A stretch of 64,000 nt of DNA from Oikopleura dioica. Taxonomy: Eukaryota; Chordata; Appendicularia; Copelata; Oikopleuridae. Below are positions 37,038 through 46,803 of this stretch, piece after piece. Position 1 is the first letter of the stretch, and the number at the start of each line of letters is the position of its first letter. Position numbers and translations under genes: made by a program. The notes beneath the pieces were generated by a model. That model was not told the origin of the DNA and did not search any database. It worked only from the letters and a program-made list of their open reading frames with translations. The stretch is from the NCBI GenBank assembly GCA_907165135.1, contig OU015569.1, forward strand, positions 3,038,001 to 3,102,000. The letters run 5' to 3'.

Positions 37038-37946
37038 ATGGGGACTTTTATAGCCGAAAACAGATCACTCTGGCGGGAACCAGGAGAAGAATGCTCACGA
37101 AGAGGGTCAGTTGTTAGAAGCATCAGAGAGGGAATATCCAGTTTCAGCTCTAACAATACAATTGCCTCGTCTACTTTTTCTCGCGTCGGGCTACTAGACT
37201 CGATGGTACTTTGCTGCATGGGAAACTTTTCAGATTCGGACAGCTCATCTGACTCTGACGAAGACGGAGGCAGTGATACCGATGATGGTTCTGAGGCTGA
37301 ATTTGATATTCTTCAGGTGGAAAACTTAAGTTCATGCGTTACATGATAGTTTTAGGAGGACATTGTGCAAAAAGACGAAGAGTCCGAGCTCGAAGACGAC
37401 GGTGGAGACAGCGAAAGCAGCGATGACAGACACCTTTATGATTTATATTTAGCAGCAGAGAACCAAAATGCTGCAGTTAAGAGTTCAAAAATTACGCATT
37501 GAAAAAAGAAACATTTAAAGAACTTGAGATCAGATGAAGAAGGCTCCATCGTTGATGTGAATGAGCAAGATGACATGTAAGGAGCTCTTTTAAGAAGTTT
37601 TAGAAATTTGACAAATTTGAGGTTTCTTAGAATCTTTCAAGACCTCAACGTTCGTATGGAAGAGTATGACGATGAGGATGATTATATCAGATGTAAGGGG
37701 TTTATTCGTTTCTTCACGAGTCGCGACTGTGATTCTTTAAGACATGGGTGAATTGGAAAAAGAAGAGGTTCTTCCAGAAGAGTCAGATGAAGAGGTCCTC
37801 TCACACAAAAGCAAAGGTATAAGAAACTGTTCATGCTTCATCTATTCTCAAAGGAAACTCCTCCGTCGAAACTTTTGCGCTTTACAGCTCCGATGGTGTT
37901 TGCAGCTACGAGAGCACTACCTCCGGCTACTTTCCTGATTACTGAA
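37038..37946 (+). CDS. Acidic Ser/Asp/Glu-rich protein, uncharacterised
   Basis: The model joins exons through GT-AG introns from an ATG at 37038 to a TGA at 37944-37946, about 240 residues. The N-terminal 55 residues are Ser/Arg-rich (RGSVVRSIREGISSFSS). Then comes a Ser/Asp run (SDSDSSSDSDEDGG) that looks like a CK2 target, a mixed segment (HLYDLYLAAENQNAAV), acidic exons (QDLNVRMEEYDDEDDY, ELEKEEVLPEESDEEV) and a Tyr/Ser-rich end (SSDGVCSYESTTSGYF). One join near 37500-37545 is not certain. It resembles the acidic protein at 23690-24914 in composition, but no alignable motif is shared. No function is proposed. Confidence 0.55.
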
Positions 37947-38084
37947 ACTTTCAGTCTGAAAGAGAAATCTGCAACAAAATCTTACTGATTCGTCTTCCTC
38001 TGTATAATTTTGTGAATTGAAATACCAAAATAAATATCAACAGCTAGGAATCGACGACTGAGTTCACTAAAGATAAAAAAGAAA

Positions 38085-38450
38085 TCAAAGAGGAGAATTG
38101 TCAATAATTCCGAGTGGGAGTTTTGAGTTTCTTGAAGATAAGTTTAGTCCTGTGACAGGATCATAAGAGTAGTAGTAAACAAAAAACTCCCCATAGGGAA
38201 GAACTAGCCGCGAAGGCGAGTTTTTTTTGGCCACGTTGGCTAGTAAATATATGTTTCGATGTATTCTTTCGATGCTTCCATGTTTGGTTTCATGATTCGA
38301 ACTCTCTACTTTGCGATTGTTACGCTGGGGTCTTACCAGCGGGCCACTCGGGGTCAAAAGCTGTACTGAATAACGGTTGGTATGTGTTAGCGAAAACAAC
38401 CCGAGCTCTTCATTGATCATAACCGGTCGCAGCTGTCTTAGACTCGAAGC
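38085..38450 (-). CDS. Hypothetical protein, partial model
   Basis: An open exon of about 120 residues begins after an AG acceptor near 38481 and ends with a stop at 38085. It includes a plausible folded segment (LVLPYGEFFVYYYSYD) and ordinary codon use. The upstream exon and true start were not found. An internal ATG at 38420 would give about 110 residues. It follows the secreted protein gene at 38596-39354 on the same strand by roughly 150 bp and might be its downstream operon partner. Confidence 0.35.
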   Translation of the reverse strand, partial: ASSLRQLRPVMINEELGLFSLTHTNRYSVQLLTPSGPLVRPQRNNRKVESSNHETKHGSIERIHRNIYLLANVAKKNSPSRLVLPYGEFFVYYYSYDPVTGLNLSSRNSKLPLGIIDNSPL

Positions 38451-38595
38451 TACCTTAGTCACAAAAGGAGCTTGGTTCGCTTAGATTCGGTTGTTTTGGA
38501 TGTCTGTGGCGGTTTTGGACCGAATAGTAGATCTTGGTGGGGATTTCAAGGTAATATTAAATAAAAATTTCGGAATAGTTTATTTCTTCAATAAT

Positions 38596-39354
38596 TTAGA
38601 ACTGGAAGACAAGGAACAGATCCAAGTAGATTTTGAGTGAGTCGCCAAAGTAATCCAACTGTCCACGGAGAGTTTCTAAACCCTCCGTTGTTAGAAACGT
38701 GCCGCAAAAATCAACCTAGAATGAATAATTCAGCACTGTTCATTAAAGGCTCAAGCTTCTCAAATGTATTAATGAATAAAATAACAAGCGTGCGAGATCA
38801 GATCATACCTCTATTCCCAAACCAGCAAGAAAGGACTCCACCGATTGAGTCTGAAAGAGAGATTTAAAAAAAGGCAGATGAGCAAAGTTGCGCAGAAGGT
38901 AAGAGCTTCCTCAGTACTTACGGGAGAATCAAATGTCCAGCAGCATTGGTTTCCAATTTCCACGATTTTGTCGACCACTTTTCTTGAAGAAAATAATTTT
39001 CTACTTAAAATGAAGTTCGGAAAAGTACCTTTTAATGTCCTGAAGGAAGTTGTCGACCTGATCAAAAATGATCTTGACAAGCTCATCTCCTTTGACAACA
39101 ACGCTATCATTGCTAGCAAGCACTTCCATTGCATTTTCGTAAGCGTTTTGGAAGTCATCGAATTGGCTTAAAAGCTCTACCCCCACCAACTGGCCTAAAA
39201 TGGTTTGAAAATATCGACGAGATGCAATTTAAGATATTATTTGCGATTTTGAACCTTTGAGGAGAATCTGGGTGACGTTGAGCAGCGCAACACCGTCAAA
39301 GCTCTGAGCTTGAGTAGCTCCAAAAAGGAGGCAGAAAAAAGCACTTGCTCTCAT
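38596..39354 (-). CDS. Small secreted protein, uncharacterised
   Basis: Five exons joined by GT-AG introns give about 160 residues. The start at 39354 opens a clear signal peptide (MRASAFFCLLFGATQAQS). The mature part is helical in look with amphipathic stretches (LVGVELLSQFDDFQNAYENA, VKIIFDQVDNFLQDIK) and three cysteines (GNQCCWTF, VDFCGTF). It ends with a hydrophobic LDLFLVFQF. No family is recognised. In larvaceans many small secreted proteins of unknown family belong to the filter house; nothing here proves that. A polyadenylation signal AATAAA follows near 38585 on the minus strand. The plus-strand open frame over the same DNA is a shadow. Confidence 0.7.
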
Positions 39355-40013
39355 AAGTTCCTTTTAATCGTTTTGAATTGAGCTTTCCTACTGACTCCGG
39401 CTGAGTTATAACGGGAACAATGTCGAAATCAAACAGTCGCATTGAAAAGAATAACGCAACAGCTCGGAAGTTCTATTTTACTAGTATTTTGACGATCGTC
39501 TATATTTCTTGACGACAATTTGGAAAGACTTTACTCATCATCATTATGATTATCACGTGATTTTAGCATTAATTGTCGTTGACGACATTTATGAACACAA
39601 ATATGGACATTTTGAGCGACCACGGACAGTTGTTTTTGCTGTCAATATGTAATTTTATCATTTAATCAAATTTCTGTGACACATTCCATCGAACGCAGGT
39701 TTCGCTACGATCAATGAGATGCGTCCCCGCCCGAGGATAGTCCATTAGTTCTACTCGTTCAGCTCCAGTTCCCACCCCTAAAAAGTCTTACGCACATTTT
39801 TTATAAAAAAAGCCTACAAGAACAGAAATAGGTAAATAAAATTGAAAGAGCGGCCCACGTTTTGCATTTTTCTGACATCACAATTACTCCCTTGGGAAGA
39901 TCGTTGCCCACTGGATGAACCCTGAGAGAGGATTATTGATTAGGGCGTCAGATTAACACGCACTTGAACAGCAACAAAATAACAACATCTCATTCATTCA
40001 TTCTCTTCAGGAC
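39355..40013. other. Intergenic, divergent promoter region
   Basis: This lies between two divergently transcribed genes (secreted protein on minus, stomatin on plus). No open frame is supported. It presumably carries both promoters. Confidence 0.5.
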
Positions 40014-41085
40014 ATGCAGCGTGACGAGATAGTAGCAATAGAGAAGAAGCCAGAAAATGAAGAAGAAAATCTTGACCAAGGACTTTTCGGTCGCTTCCTC
40101 GGTAGATAGAGAGTTTGTTCTATGGCTTACGAACTCTTTTAAGTTTTCATAACCACAATTATTATCATCGCTGGCTTTCCAATTTTCATTTGGAGCTGCG
40201 TCCAAATCGTGCAAGAGTACGAACGAGCAGCTATTTTCCGCTTGGGTCGGCTCAAACAGCGCAAAGCAGTTGGACCAGGCCTTTTCTGGATCAACTTTTT
40301 CACCGACACCTATATCAAGGTACGATTTAGCAAAGACCAGGTTGTCAATTGACTGTATTTTAGATCGACTTGCGAACCGTTTGCTTTGACATCCCAAGCC
40401 AAGAGATTCTGACCAAGGATTCCGTCACTATTCGTGTCGATGCGGTCGTATATTACCGAAAAGTGGAGCCAACCAGGTCCGTCTGCGAAGTGGAGAATTC
40501 TGATCATTCTACTGTAAGTATCTCAAATTTGGAAAAAATGATAATCTAAATCGTCAGAGACTTCTGGCACAAGTAACTCTCCGAAACACTTTGGGCACTC
40601 GAACATTGACGGAAGTTCTTTCTGAGCGAGAGTCAATCAGCGACGAAATCCAGCAAGCTCTTGACAGTGCCACAGATCCATGGGGAATTTGCGTTGAACG
40701 CGTCGAGCTCAAAGATGTTGTTCTTCCGGCACAAGTAAGAGGACTTTCCAAAAGCAAACTTTCTAATACGCGGTTTTCTAATTTATATTCAGATGCAACG
40801 CGCGATGGCCGCAGAGGCAGAAGCCACTCGGGAGGCGAAGGCCAAGATCATCCAGGCCGAGGGAGAGATGAACGCTTCAAAAGCCATTGCAGAAGCTGCC
40901 CGAGTCATTGCAGAGTGTCCACAGGCGATACAGCTTAGGTGAGCTCGGATAAGTTTGCTTGAAGGTAGCTAAACCAACCTAATAGATACTTGCAAACACT
41001 GACAACAGTCTCTGCTGAAAAGAACTCGACAATTATTTTCCCAATTCCGATCGAGATGATGTCCGCTTTCAACAAATCCGAATAA
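40014..41085 (+). CDS. Stomatin / band-7 (SPFH) membrane protein
   Basis: This is an integral membrane scaffold of lipid rafts that modulates ion channels. Six exons give about 285 residues. A short acidic cytosolic N-terminus is followed by one hydrophobic hairpin ([18 protein letters not shown]). The SPFH domain comes next: [44 protein letters not shown]-type and [12 protein letters not shown]-type segments, and [18 protein letters not shown] coiled-coil segment ([19 protein letters not shown]) and the C-terminal [20 protein letters not shown] close the protein. This is the stomatin/podocin order and length. All introns are GT-AG. An AATAAA signal lies near 41178. Whether it is stomatin itself or a sister paralogue (podocin, STOML3) cannot be decided by eye. 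Confidence 0.92.
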
Positions 41086-42360
41086 GATTAACCTTCCCTT
41101 GTTCAAAGAAGCAATCCCTGCAGTGCTAGACTCCTCGTTAACCCTCGCCTTGCTCACTTTCTCACTAATTCCAAGCTGTAATAAAAATATCAAGCCACGA
41201 TCTTATTAGTTTCATTGAAAAATGCTTCAGTTTAGCAAAAACTCAAAGCACTTCTTTGATAAAAAAAGCAATAATTGCTTCTTTGTAATTTACAAGCAGC
41301 TTTGACAGCTAGTTCCTTTGATCTAACAGTACCGAAAATGATGAAAGCTGGACAATCATGATTATCCCAATCTGCTCAGATTTTATCATTTCCGGGAGAT
41401 ATAAGGATGGATGGAGGGGAGAAAATTTCAAAACGATAAAATGAAGCAAATTTAAAAAAGAGTTTTCGATGAACGATTTTTTTAATTGTTCACCGAAATT
41501 TATTTTTTAAACTTAAATTGGGTCACGAAGGAAAATTTTCGGGCGCAGCGAAATTTTTCACAAAAATCTTCTAGAGCAGTTTTTTGCTATTGAAGAAGCT
41601 GAAAATGCTGTTTCTGTCTCTACGAATCCGGCTTCTAGAGCGATTACGTATTTTCAATCACAAATCACTTAATTTCTCGAAAAATCTAAAAAAAACAAGC
41701 AACTGATTTCCTTTTTCTGCTGTCGATTGAATAAAAAAAAAATTTCTCGTCTGAAAAAGTCCCTTAAATAAGATTTTTTTGAGGCGCAGATTTTCGGCAT
41801 TTTTCGTCAAAAAGTCCCTTTTCTTGGTGTCCCTTATTTTGGACTCCGGCTGTATAATAAGTTTAAGTTAAAACAAATAAACTTAGAATCAAATCCCTTT
41901 TAATAAAATTGTCAGCTACGTATGGAAAAACGGCGATAAAAAATGTTATCAGTGTTAAAAGTTTAATTTGTAACCTTCAGTGTTTGATCAATGGGAATTA
42001 ATAGTCCATTGAGCCCGTGAAAACTGCTAATTGCATTGGTTGCTTCTTGTCAAGAAGTTCTTGAGGTCCACGTGGTAACTGATCGGTATGCTAGCTTCCA
42101 AATAAAAAGGCCAGCTTTCGTGGAAGGTGAGAAGGTGCCCGGCTGATTATCCAATATTCTAGTCGTGTGGCTCATTGTTTTCACCGCAAAAATTTCCGAG
42201 ATCAGAGGCGCGCACTCGCACAGCTTCGCCAATCACGCAACTTCCAAAACCAAAATTACTTGGCTACCGGAATATATAAGCCGCTTTCTGAGCCATGGTC
42301 AGGCAGTCGAACATTTTCGAGCACAGGCTTCAGATAAAAAAGGAAGACAACGAGGAGAAA
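41086..42360. other. Intergenic, AT-rich, no gene seen
   Basis: Poly-A and poly-T-rich sequence with phrases that recur internally (for example AAGTCCCTT at about 41757 and 41811, then GTGTCCCTTATTTTGGACTCC). A related phrase GACTCCGGCTG also occurs near 39395, so a degenerate dispersed repeat is possible. No open frame is supported. Confidence 0.45.
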
Positions 42361-43129
42361 ATGAAGGTCAGCGCCGGTCTACTTGCCATTTCAGGCGCCA
42401 TTGATGTAGATACAAAGAAGGTTCCTCCAAGACATCCGCTTCAGAGACTTCATCGATTGACCCAGTTTAGGAAAAGAGTTAAAAATGGTGATTATGAAAG
42501 AGAAATTCAGAGATATCACCCTGCAGCTTTTGACTCTTGAAAAGCGCAGAAATTCTCAACCAGTGGTTCGACTTTTTGCCATCTAAAGATCTCTGGATCG
42601 GTAAATTTGCCGCAAATGCTGCCAGAATGCGCACTAACTTCGAACGCGGTAATTCTTTTCAATGGCAACCCAGTGAATTATAATTTTAATCAAGGACAGC
42701 AGCGTTGTGGGTTCTACGATCCAAGTTTGCCCCACGGTGGACCTTTTGACCCAGATGAGAGATTTTTGGACGGCGAATTTGATGACTACGAGGACTTTGA
42801 ATTTGACGAGCGATACGATCGAGAAGACCCTTGCAAAGGTAAGACCGAGTTTAAGAAGATGATTTTACAGGGCGGAACTCTAGGTTCTCGTCAAATCACG
42901 ACTGGCTATCGAAAATGGGCACAGCGTTATCTTTCCCAATGCTCCGGACAGTCCCGCTACCGATTCCAGGTATAAACTTCTAGCTCCTCTTGTTTTAACA
43001 AACCCGTTTCAGATCAAACGAATGCACAAGTGGCGCAACATTCTGCATGCTCACCTGAACAGACACACTGGCAGCGCCTGCCCAAGACGCGAAAGTGACA
43101 TGGATATTCTCGACTCTCCTCTCATCTGA
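42361..43129 (+). CDS. Secreted Asp/Tyr-rich protein, uncharacterised
   Basis: Four exons with GT-AG introns give about 215 residues. The start at 42361 opens a short signal-like hydrophobic segment (MKVSAGLLAISGA). A basic region follows (RLHRLTQFRKRVK), then an aromatic segment (NQWFDFLPSKDLWIG), a central acidic Asp/Glu/Phe/Tyr-rich stretch (DDYEDFEFDERYDRED), and a C-terminal part with six cysteines in the mature chain counting CGFYD, DPCKG, SQCSG and SACPR. It ends with a TGA at 43127-43129, followed by an AATAAA near 43230. No known family. The composition would suit an extracellular matrix or house component, which is speculation. Confidence 0.6.
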
Positions 43130-43396
43130 TCCTGCTTTCCCTGAACCTATTTTTTACACTGCTGGAGCATCGAACCCAGCACACGGGATTTATGAGCTCC
43201 TTTTCTACGAAAACTTAGTTGGTGGTAATAAATAAATGTACATTTTGGACAAAACTTTCTTTTTCCTTTATTTACAATTTCAAATATTGCACATTTTCAA
43301 TAATAACTTAAATTAATCTCTATTTATTTCTCCGTTGAAATCACCCCGTCCAGCTTTTTTGAACTACCGTATGCCTAAAAAGAACAAAGCTAGAAT

Positions 43397-43917
43397 TCAG
43401 ATCAAAGACAAGAGAACTGACCCATCTATCTCGTAATAGACCTTCTCTCTTATAAGCGCGTAGAATTCCGGCTCCGAGTCAGCTGGAGCTATCGTAGCGG
43501 TAAAGGCCCAGCCAATATGACTCTTGCATTTGGGACATACGATTATCGTCCAGTCATAGCCAGGAAAGAACGTATCTGCTGAAACGCGAGCTCCAACAGG
43601 CAGCACATCCGCTTCCCTCACTGTCAGAACTTCAAACGGTATCTTGTGAGGATTGACGAACTCTTGAAGCAGAATAAACGCGCTTTTTGAAGTTTTCATT
43701 TTCCGAAAATTTCGCGCACTTCTATTTTTTCTACTAAAACTTTTCTTGGGAAGGACTCGTTTCTTCTACCAACTGCTTCATCGCTTCTGACAGTGATCAC
43801 CTGATCGAAAGTTGTGATGTTCTCGCCGCAATATTTACAAAATACGACCACGTCGCCACTGGCAGCAATAGAGCAAGAGCACCACTGAAGCAATAAGATC
43901 AGGAGCAGCCTTATCAT
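43397..43917 (-). CDS. Secreted CULT-domain protein (cereblon ligand-binding fold)
   Basis: The CULT domain is the zinc-bearing fold by which cereblon binds thalidomide-type ligands; single-domain secreted versions are known in animals but their role is unclear. Here a signal peptide (MIRLLLILLLQWCSCSIA) precedes the domain: FCKYCGENI (first zinc pair), FVNPHKIPFEVLTV, FFPGYDWTIIVCPKCKSHIGW (second zinc pair, with the two Trp that line the ligand pocket) and FTATIAPADSEPEFYAL. The order matches cereblon's NPHG, FPGYAWT and HIGWKFTAT. There is no LON domain or DDB1-binding region, so this is not cereblon. The two exons join best by a GC-AG intron. The extreme C-terminus could instead be spliced to end near 43348. 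It is the last gene of the five-gene minus-strand series; its ATG lies four bases after TTATTTTCAG. Confidence 0.85.
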
Positions 43918-44045
43918 TTATCTGAAAATAATGGATGGAGAAAATGAGGAATCGATTTGTAGCTTTTCTTGCACATGTTATTTAGTAGAAGAATGAAGAT
44001 GAAATAAACGGGTCAGGGAAAGTCAACAAAGTGCAACTACTGTAG

Positions 44046-44492
44046 TTAGTAGCCATCATCGTTCCAATCGACTTTTAACTCAGGAAAGGCTTCTTCAATC
44101 GCCTTGGCAGCTATCGAATGATCTGGGCGACCAAAGCCAATTGAATAGCCGTAGACAGTGCATTCTTTGGGTGTTTTTCTTATACGCCCGCCACCGATGC
44201 ATCGAACTAGAAGCATCAATTCAAGCAATAATTTCCTAATCTAGTTATGGACCTTTTAGTCCAAGTGCTTCGAGTCCAGGTTGTTCAATTTCCAGGACGT
44301 CTGCGTGATAATCAGCTTGCTCACAGCCACGGATGATTATTTTAGAGATATTTGTCGACGGATCCGTGCATTTTATTTGAATATATTTGTAGACACCAAT
44401 ATCGTCTATTTTCACTGAAAAGAAAGAAAAACTAGCAACAGTTCAATTAACAGAGAGCTACCAGTAGGGACGGCATCGAGCTTCGTCGACAT
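44046..44492 (-). CDS. PHPT1: 14-kDa phosphohistidine phosphatase (PHPT1/Janus)
   Basis: This is a cytosolic phosphatase that removes phosphate from histidine. Three exons give about 118 residues, close to the usual size of about 125. Visible motifs: GVYKYIQIKC near the N-terminus, IIRGCEQADYHADV with the catalytic His in YHAD, VRCIGGGRIRKTP, VYGYSIGFGRPDHS, and the diagnostic C-terminus VDWNDDGY. Both introns are GT-AG. The stop is 97 bp upstream (in transcription, 97 bp after the AARSD1 stop to its own ATG), consistent with co-transcription. Nothing is missing. Confidence 0.95.
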
Positions 44493-44588
44493 TGCAGCGC
44501 GGGAAATTATAAGGCGGCGAAACACGATGCTCAATCTTAAACGAATAGGAAAAGTATTTCGCGAAAAATAATTAAATACATTTAATTT

Positions 44589-46645
44589 CTACTCAGTTTC
44601 AAAGAGTTTGTACGCTTGTTCCAGATTTTTAAGCTGCGACACTTTTCCTTGAATTCGGCCGTCTTTGACGAATCCTTTTCCGTCCAAGACGTCCAACACT
44701 TTCTTTCCCTTTTCTTTGATGATGTTTTTGTCTCCAAGGACGGAGACGTTTCCGCTATTTTGACGGCCGCATGATAAGAATACAATTTTTCCCTCCTGAA
44801 AAAATGACGATGTCACTTTCTTTGTTTTTAAAATACTGAGTACCTTGTTCACAAGCTGGGATAAATTGTCCGTGAGTGGGACGATAAACTCGGGTCCCAA
44901 ATCCGCGCAGTGGTACTTTAAAATCTTCCCATCAAGGGAAATCTCTCGTAGCGCGTTTTTCAGTTGCTCTCTCTCACGCTTACAGTCCGGCTGTACGTTT
45001 GAGTCAGGATTCACGGCTTTCAGCTTCATTTGGATTGCTTCCGCGAGGGTTGAGCCGTACTCACTTTGAAGATTTTTGATGGTTTTCAGGGACGCTTTGC
45101 TCGATGATTGAAGATTTTCGATTCTTTCTGGAATTTCTTCCTCTTTGCAAGACATTTTTTTGCACGCTTCGCGGCTCACACTCCAAGAGCCTTATTATAT
45201 TTTGAGTATTACATTAAATTTGTTAATAGAAAAACCAATTATAATAGCAAAGATGTAACATACTTGCTAGAGTTCTGAGCACTCTTTCTCGGGTACCCTC
45301 CTTGTGCCGGGAAAAACCTTGAAATCCCGGCACACGGAGGGTCAAATCCCAAACGATCTAGAAATCCCCTGTTTCCGTCTTTTTAAAGGTTTTGTAAAGG
45401 GTTTTTCTTTTATGTTTGGTCAGGGAAGAGAACGATAAAATTCTGGCGATGCTTTTCTATGTACAACTTCATAGGATTTATCAATCTTATATTTGGATAG
45501 GAGTCTTATGAAGTTATGTCCATTAAATTAATTTTATCATCTTTTTTTGTCTCTTATGTCGGCCAAGCAGATTATTTATCTTTTTGACAGTATTCTTCTT
45601 TTATTTGGGTTAGGGTTAGGCAAAAAAAAATTGAAAGACTGTCTTGAATTATATAACGATTAGTTTTTGTTCAAAAACACTCGATTTGAAGAATTTTTTG
45701 GTCCAAATTCAACGGCTTTTTGGGATCTCTAGAACGCCACCCTCCGTGTGCCGGGATTCTCGGCAAAATTCCCGGCACACGGAGGTTTTCCCGGCACACG
45801 GAGGGTATCCCCTCTTTCTCCACAGACGAACCAGACGATTCCCTTGCCCTTCTTTCCCTTTTCTTGGTGAAGAAGTTTTATCATTTGCAAATCCGTCAAA
45901 TTGTCGACATGGGTTCCGCAGCACATGTTCTGATCGATTCCATCGATGTTCACTACTCGAATTGGCCCGGCGAAGTCTTTCGGGAGATCTTTACATCCTT
46001 TCCTCAGATCTTCCTTATTTTTGAGAAGTTCGACTGTCACTCGAGTTCGATTCCGAATCGCTTCATTGCAAATGTCCTCCACTCTTTGCACCTCTTCATC
46101 CGTCACTGCTCTTGATAGTTCAATAAATGACTTATCTTCGCCGAGATTCCAGCTCGTCGTGGAAGCGTCAAAATCAGCTCGCTCAAAAATCGCAGAAATC
46201 AAGTGCTGCCCGGAGTGTTGGCACATGTTGTCGAAGCGAGAAGCCCAGTTGATTTCAATTGAGCATTCCGTGCCCTCTGGAATTCGCTTGTCGCACAAGT
46301 GCACCGCTTCTTGGCCGTCCCTTGATTGAAATTTGAAATTAACAACTCAATTCTATGAATGCACCGAATAACAAATGGATAATCCTTAAATGGGATTACC
46401 CACAGTAGTATTTACCGAACTGTATACAAGACATTGCTGGAATTGTCACTCCCCCACGATATTTTTCCATTATCTCCTGGTTGTCCACCTCCCTCGGGGA
46501 AGAAAATCGTCTCCCCAAGTAACACTTTGAAGCATTCTACCTTCTGGTTTTTGATCTTATACGTTCCTGCTTTTTCTGAGCACTGTTTCACGAAGACTGA
46601 CTGCAGAGCCCTCAGATAGGGCTCGGTTTGACAACGCCAGGCCAT
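44589..46645 (-). CDS. AARSD1: Alanyl-tRNA editing protein AARSD1 (AlaX-type)
   Basis: This cytosolic protein hydrolyses Ser-tRNA(Ala), clearing alanyl-tRNA synthetase errors. The start is taken at 46645 (MAWRCQTEPYLRALQS), which fits the family start, rather than the in-frame ATG at 46663. Exon 1 carries ETIFFPEGGGQPGD. Exon 2 carries the zinc ligands MCQHSGQHLISA and DQNMCCGTHVDNLTDLQ plus GPIRVVNIDG. The C-terminal part (44589-45179) has FLSCGRQNSGNVSVLGDK and a GKGFVKDGRIQGK end, matching vertebrate AARSD1. Between the two lies the inverted-repeat element described separately. Reading across it as a GG-AG intron gives CGERVLRTLA, close to human GNRVLKWM. The next exon near 45175 fits the family only if the A-run at about 45152-45158 lacks one base, or if another splice is used. 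A TTTTTTTCTGCAG acceptor sits upstream of the ATG. Confidence 0.88.
45291..45811. mobile_element. 521-bp inverted-repeat element in AARSD1 with 9-bp target-site duplication
   Basis: Ends are GGGTACCCTCCTTGTGCCGG (left) and the complement of GGGATACCCTCCGTGTGCCG (right). Both are followed by further 17-bp copies of CCCTCCGTGTGCCGGGA in both orientations, forming hairpins at 45295-45350 and 45738-45806. A perfect 9-bp direct repeat CTCTTTCTC flanks it (45282-45290 and 45812-45820). It contains a short TTAGGG-like run near 45608 and no coding capacity. The architecture (9-bp duplication, about 0.5 kb, subterminal 16-17-bp GC-rich units) parallels the element at 5906-6417, although the unit sequence differs. 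Confidence 0.88.
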
Positions 46646-46803
46646 TACTGTAACAAGCTTCAATTCAATTTTCTGCAGAAAAAAATTTCAAAAAGCTCGT
46701 GATTTAAATAGATAGATTTGTATTTGTTGTCCTTGAATTGGAAGTATGGTACAGAAAGTTAGAAATACAGAAATGTTGCGCTAGAAATATTAGTTTCGGT
46801 GGT

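Noticed and set aside
43397-43917. Cereblon itself
   Set aside because: Only the CULT domain is present, behind a signal peptide, and no LON domain lies nearby.
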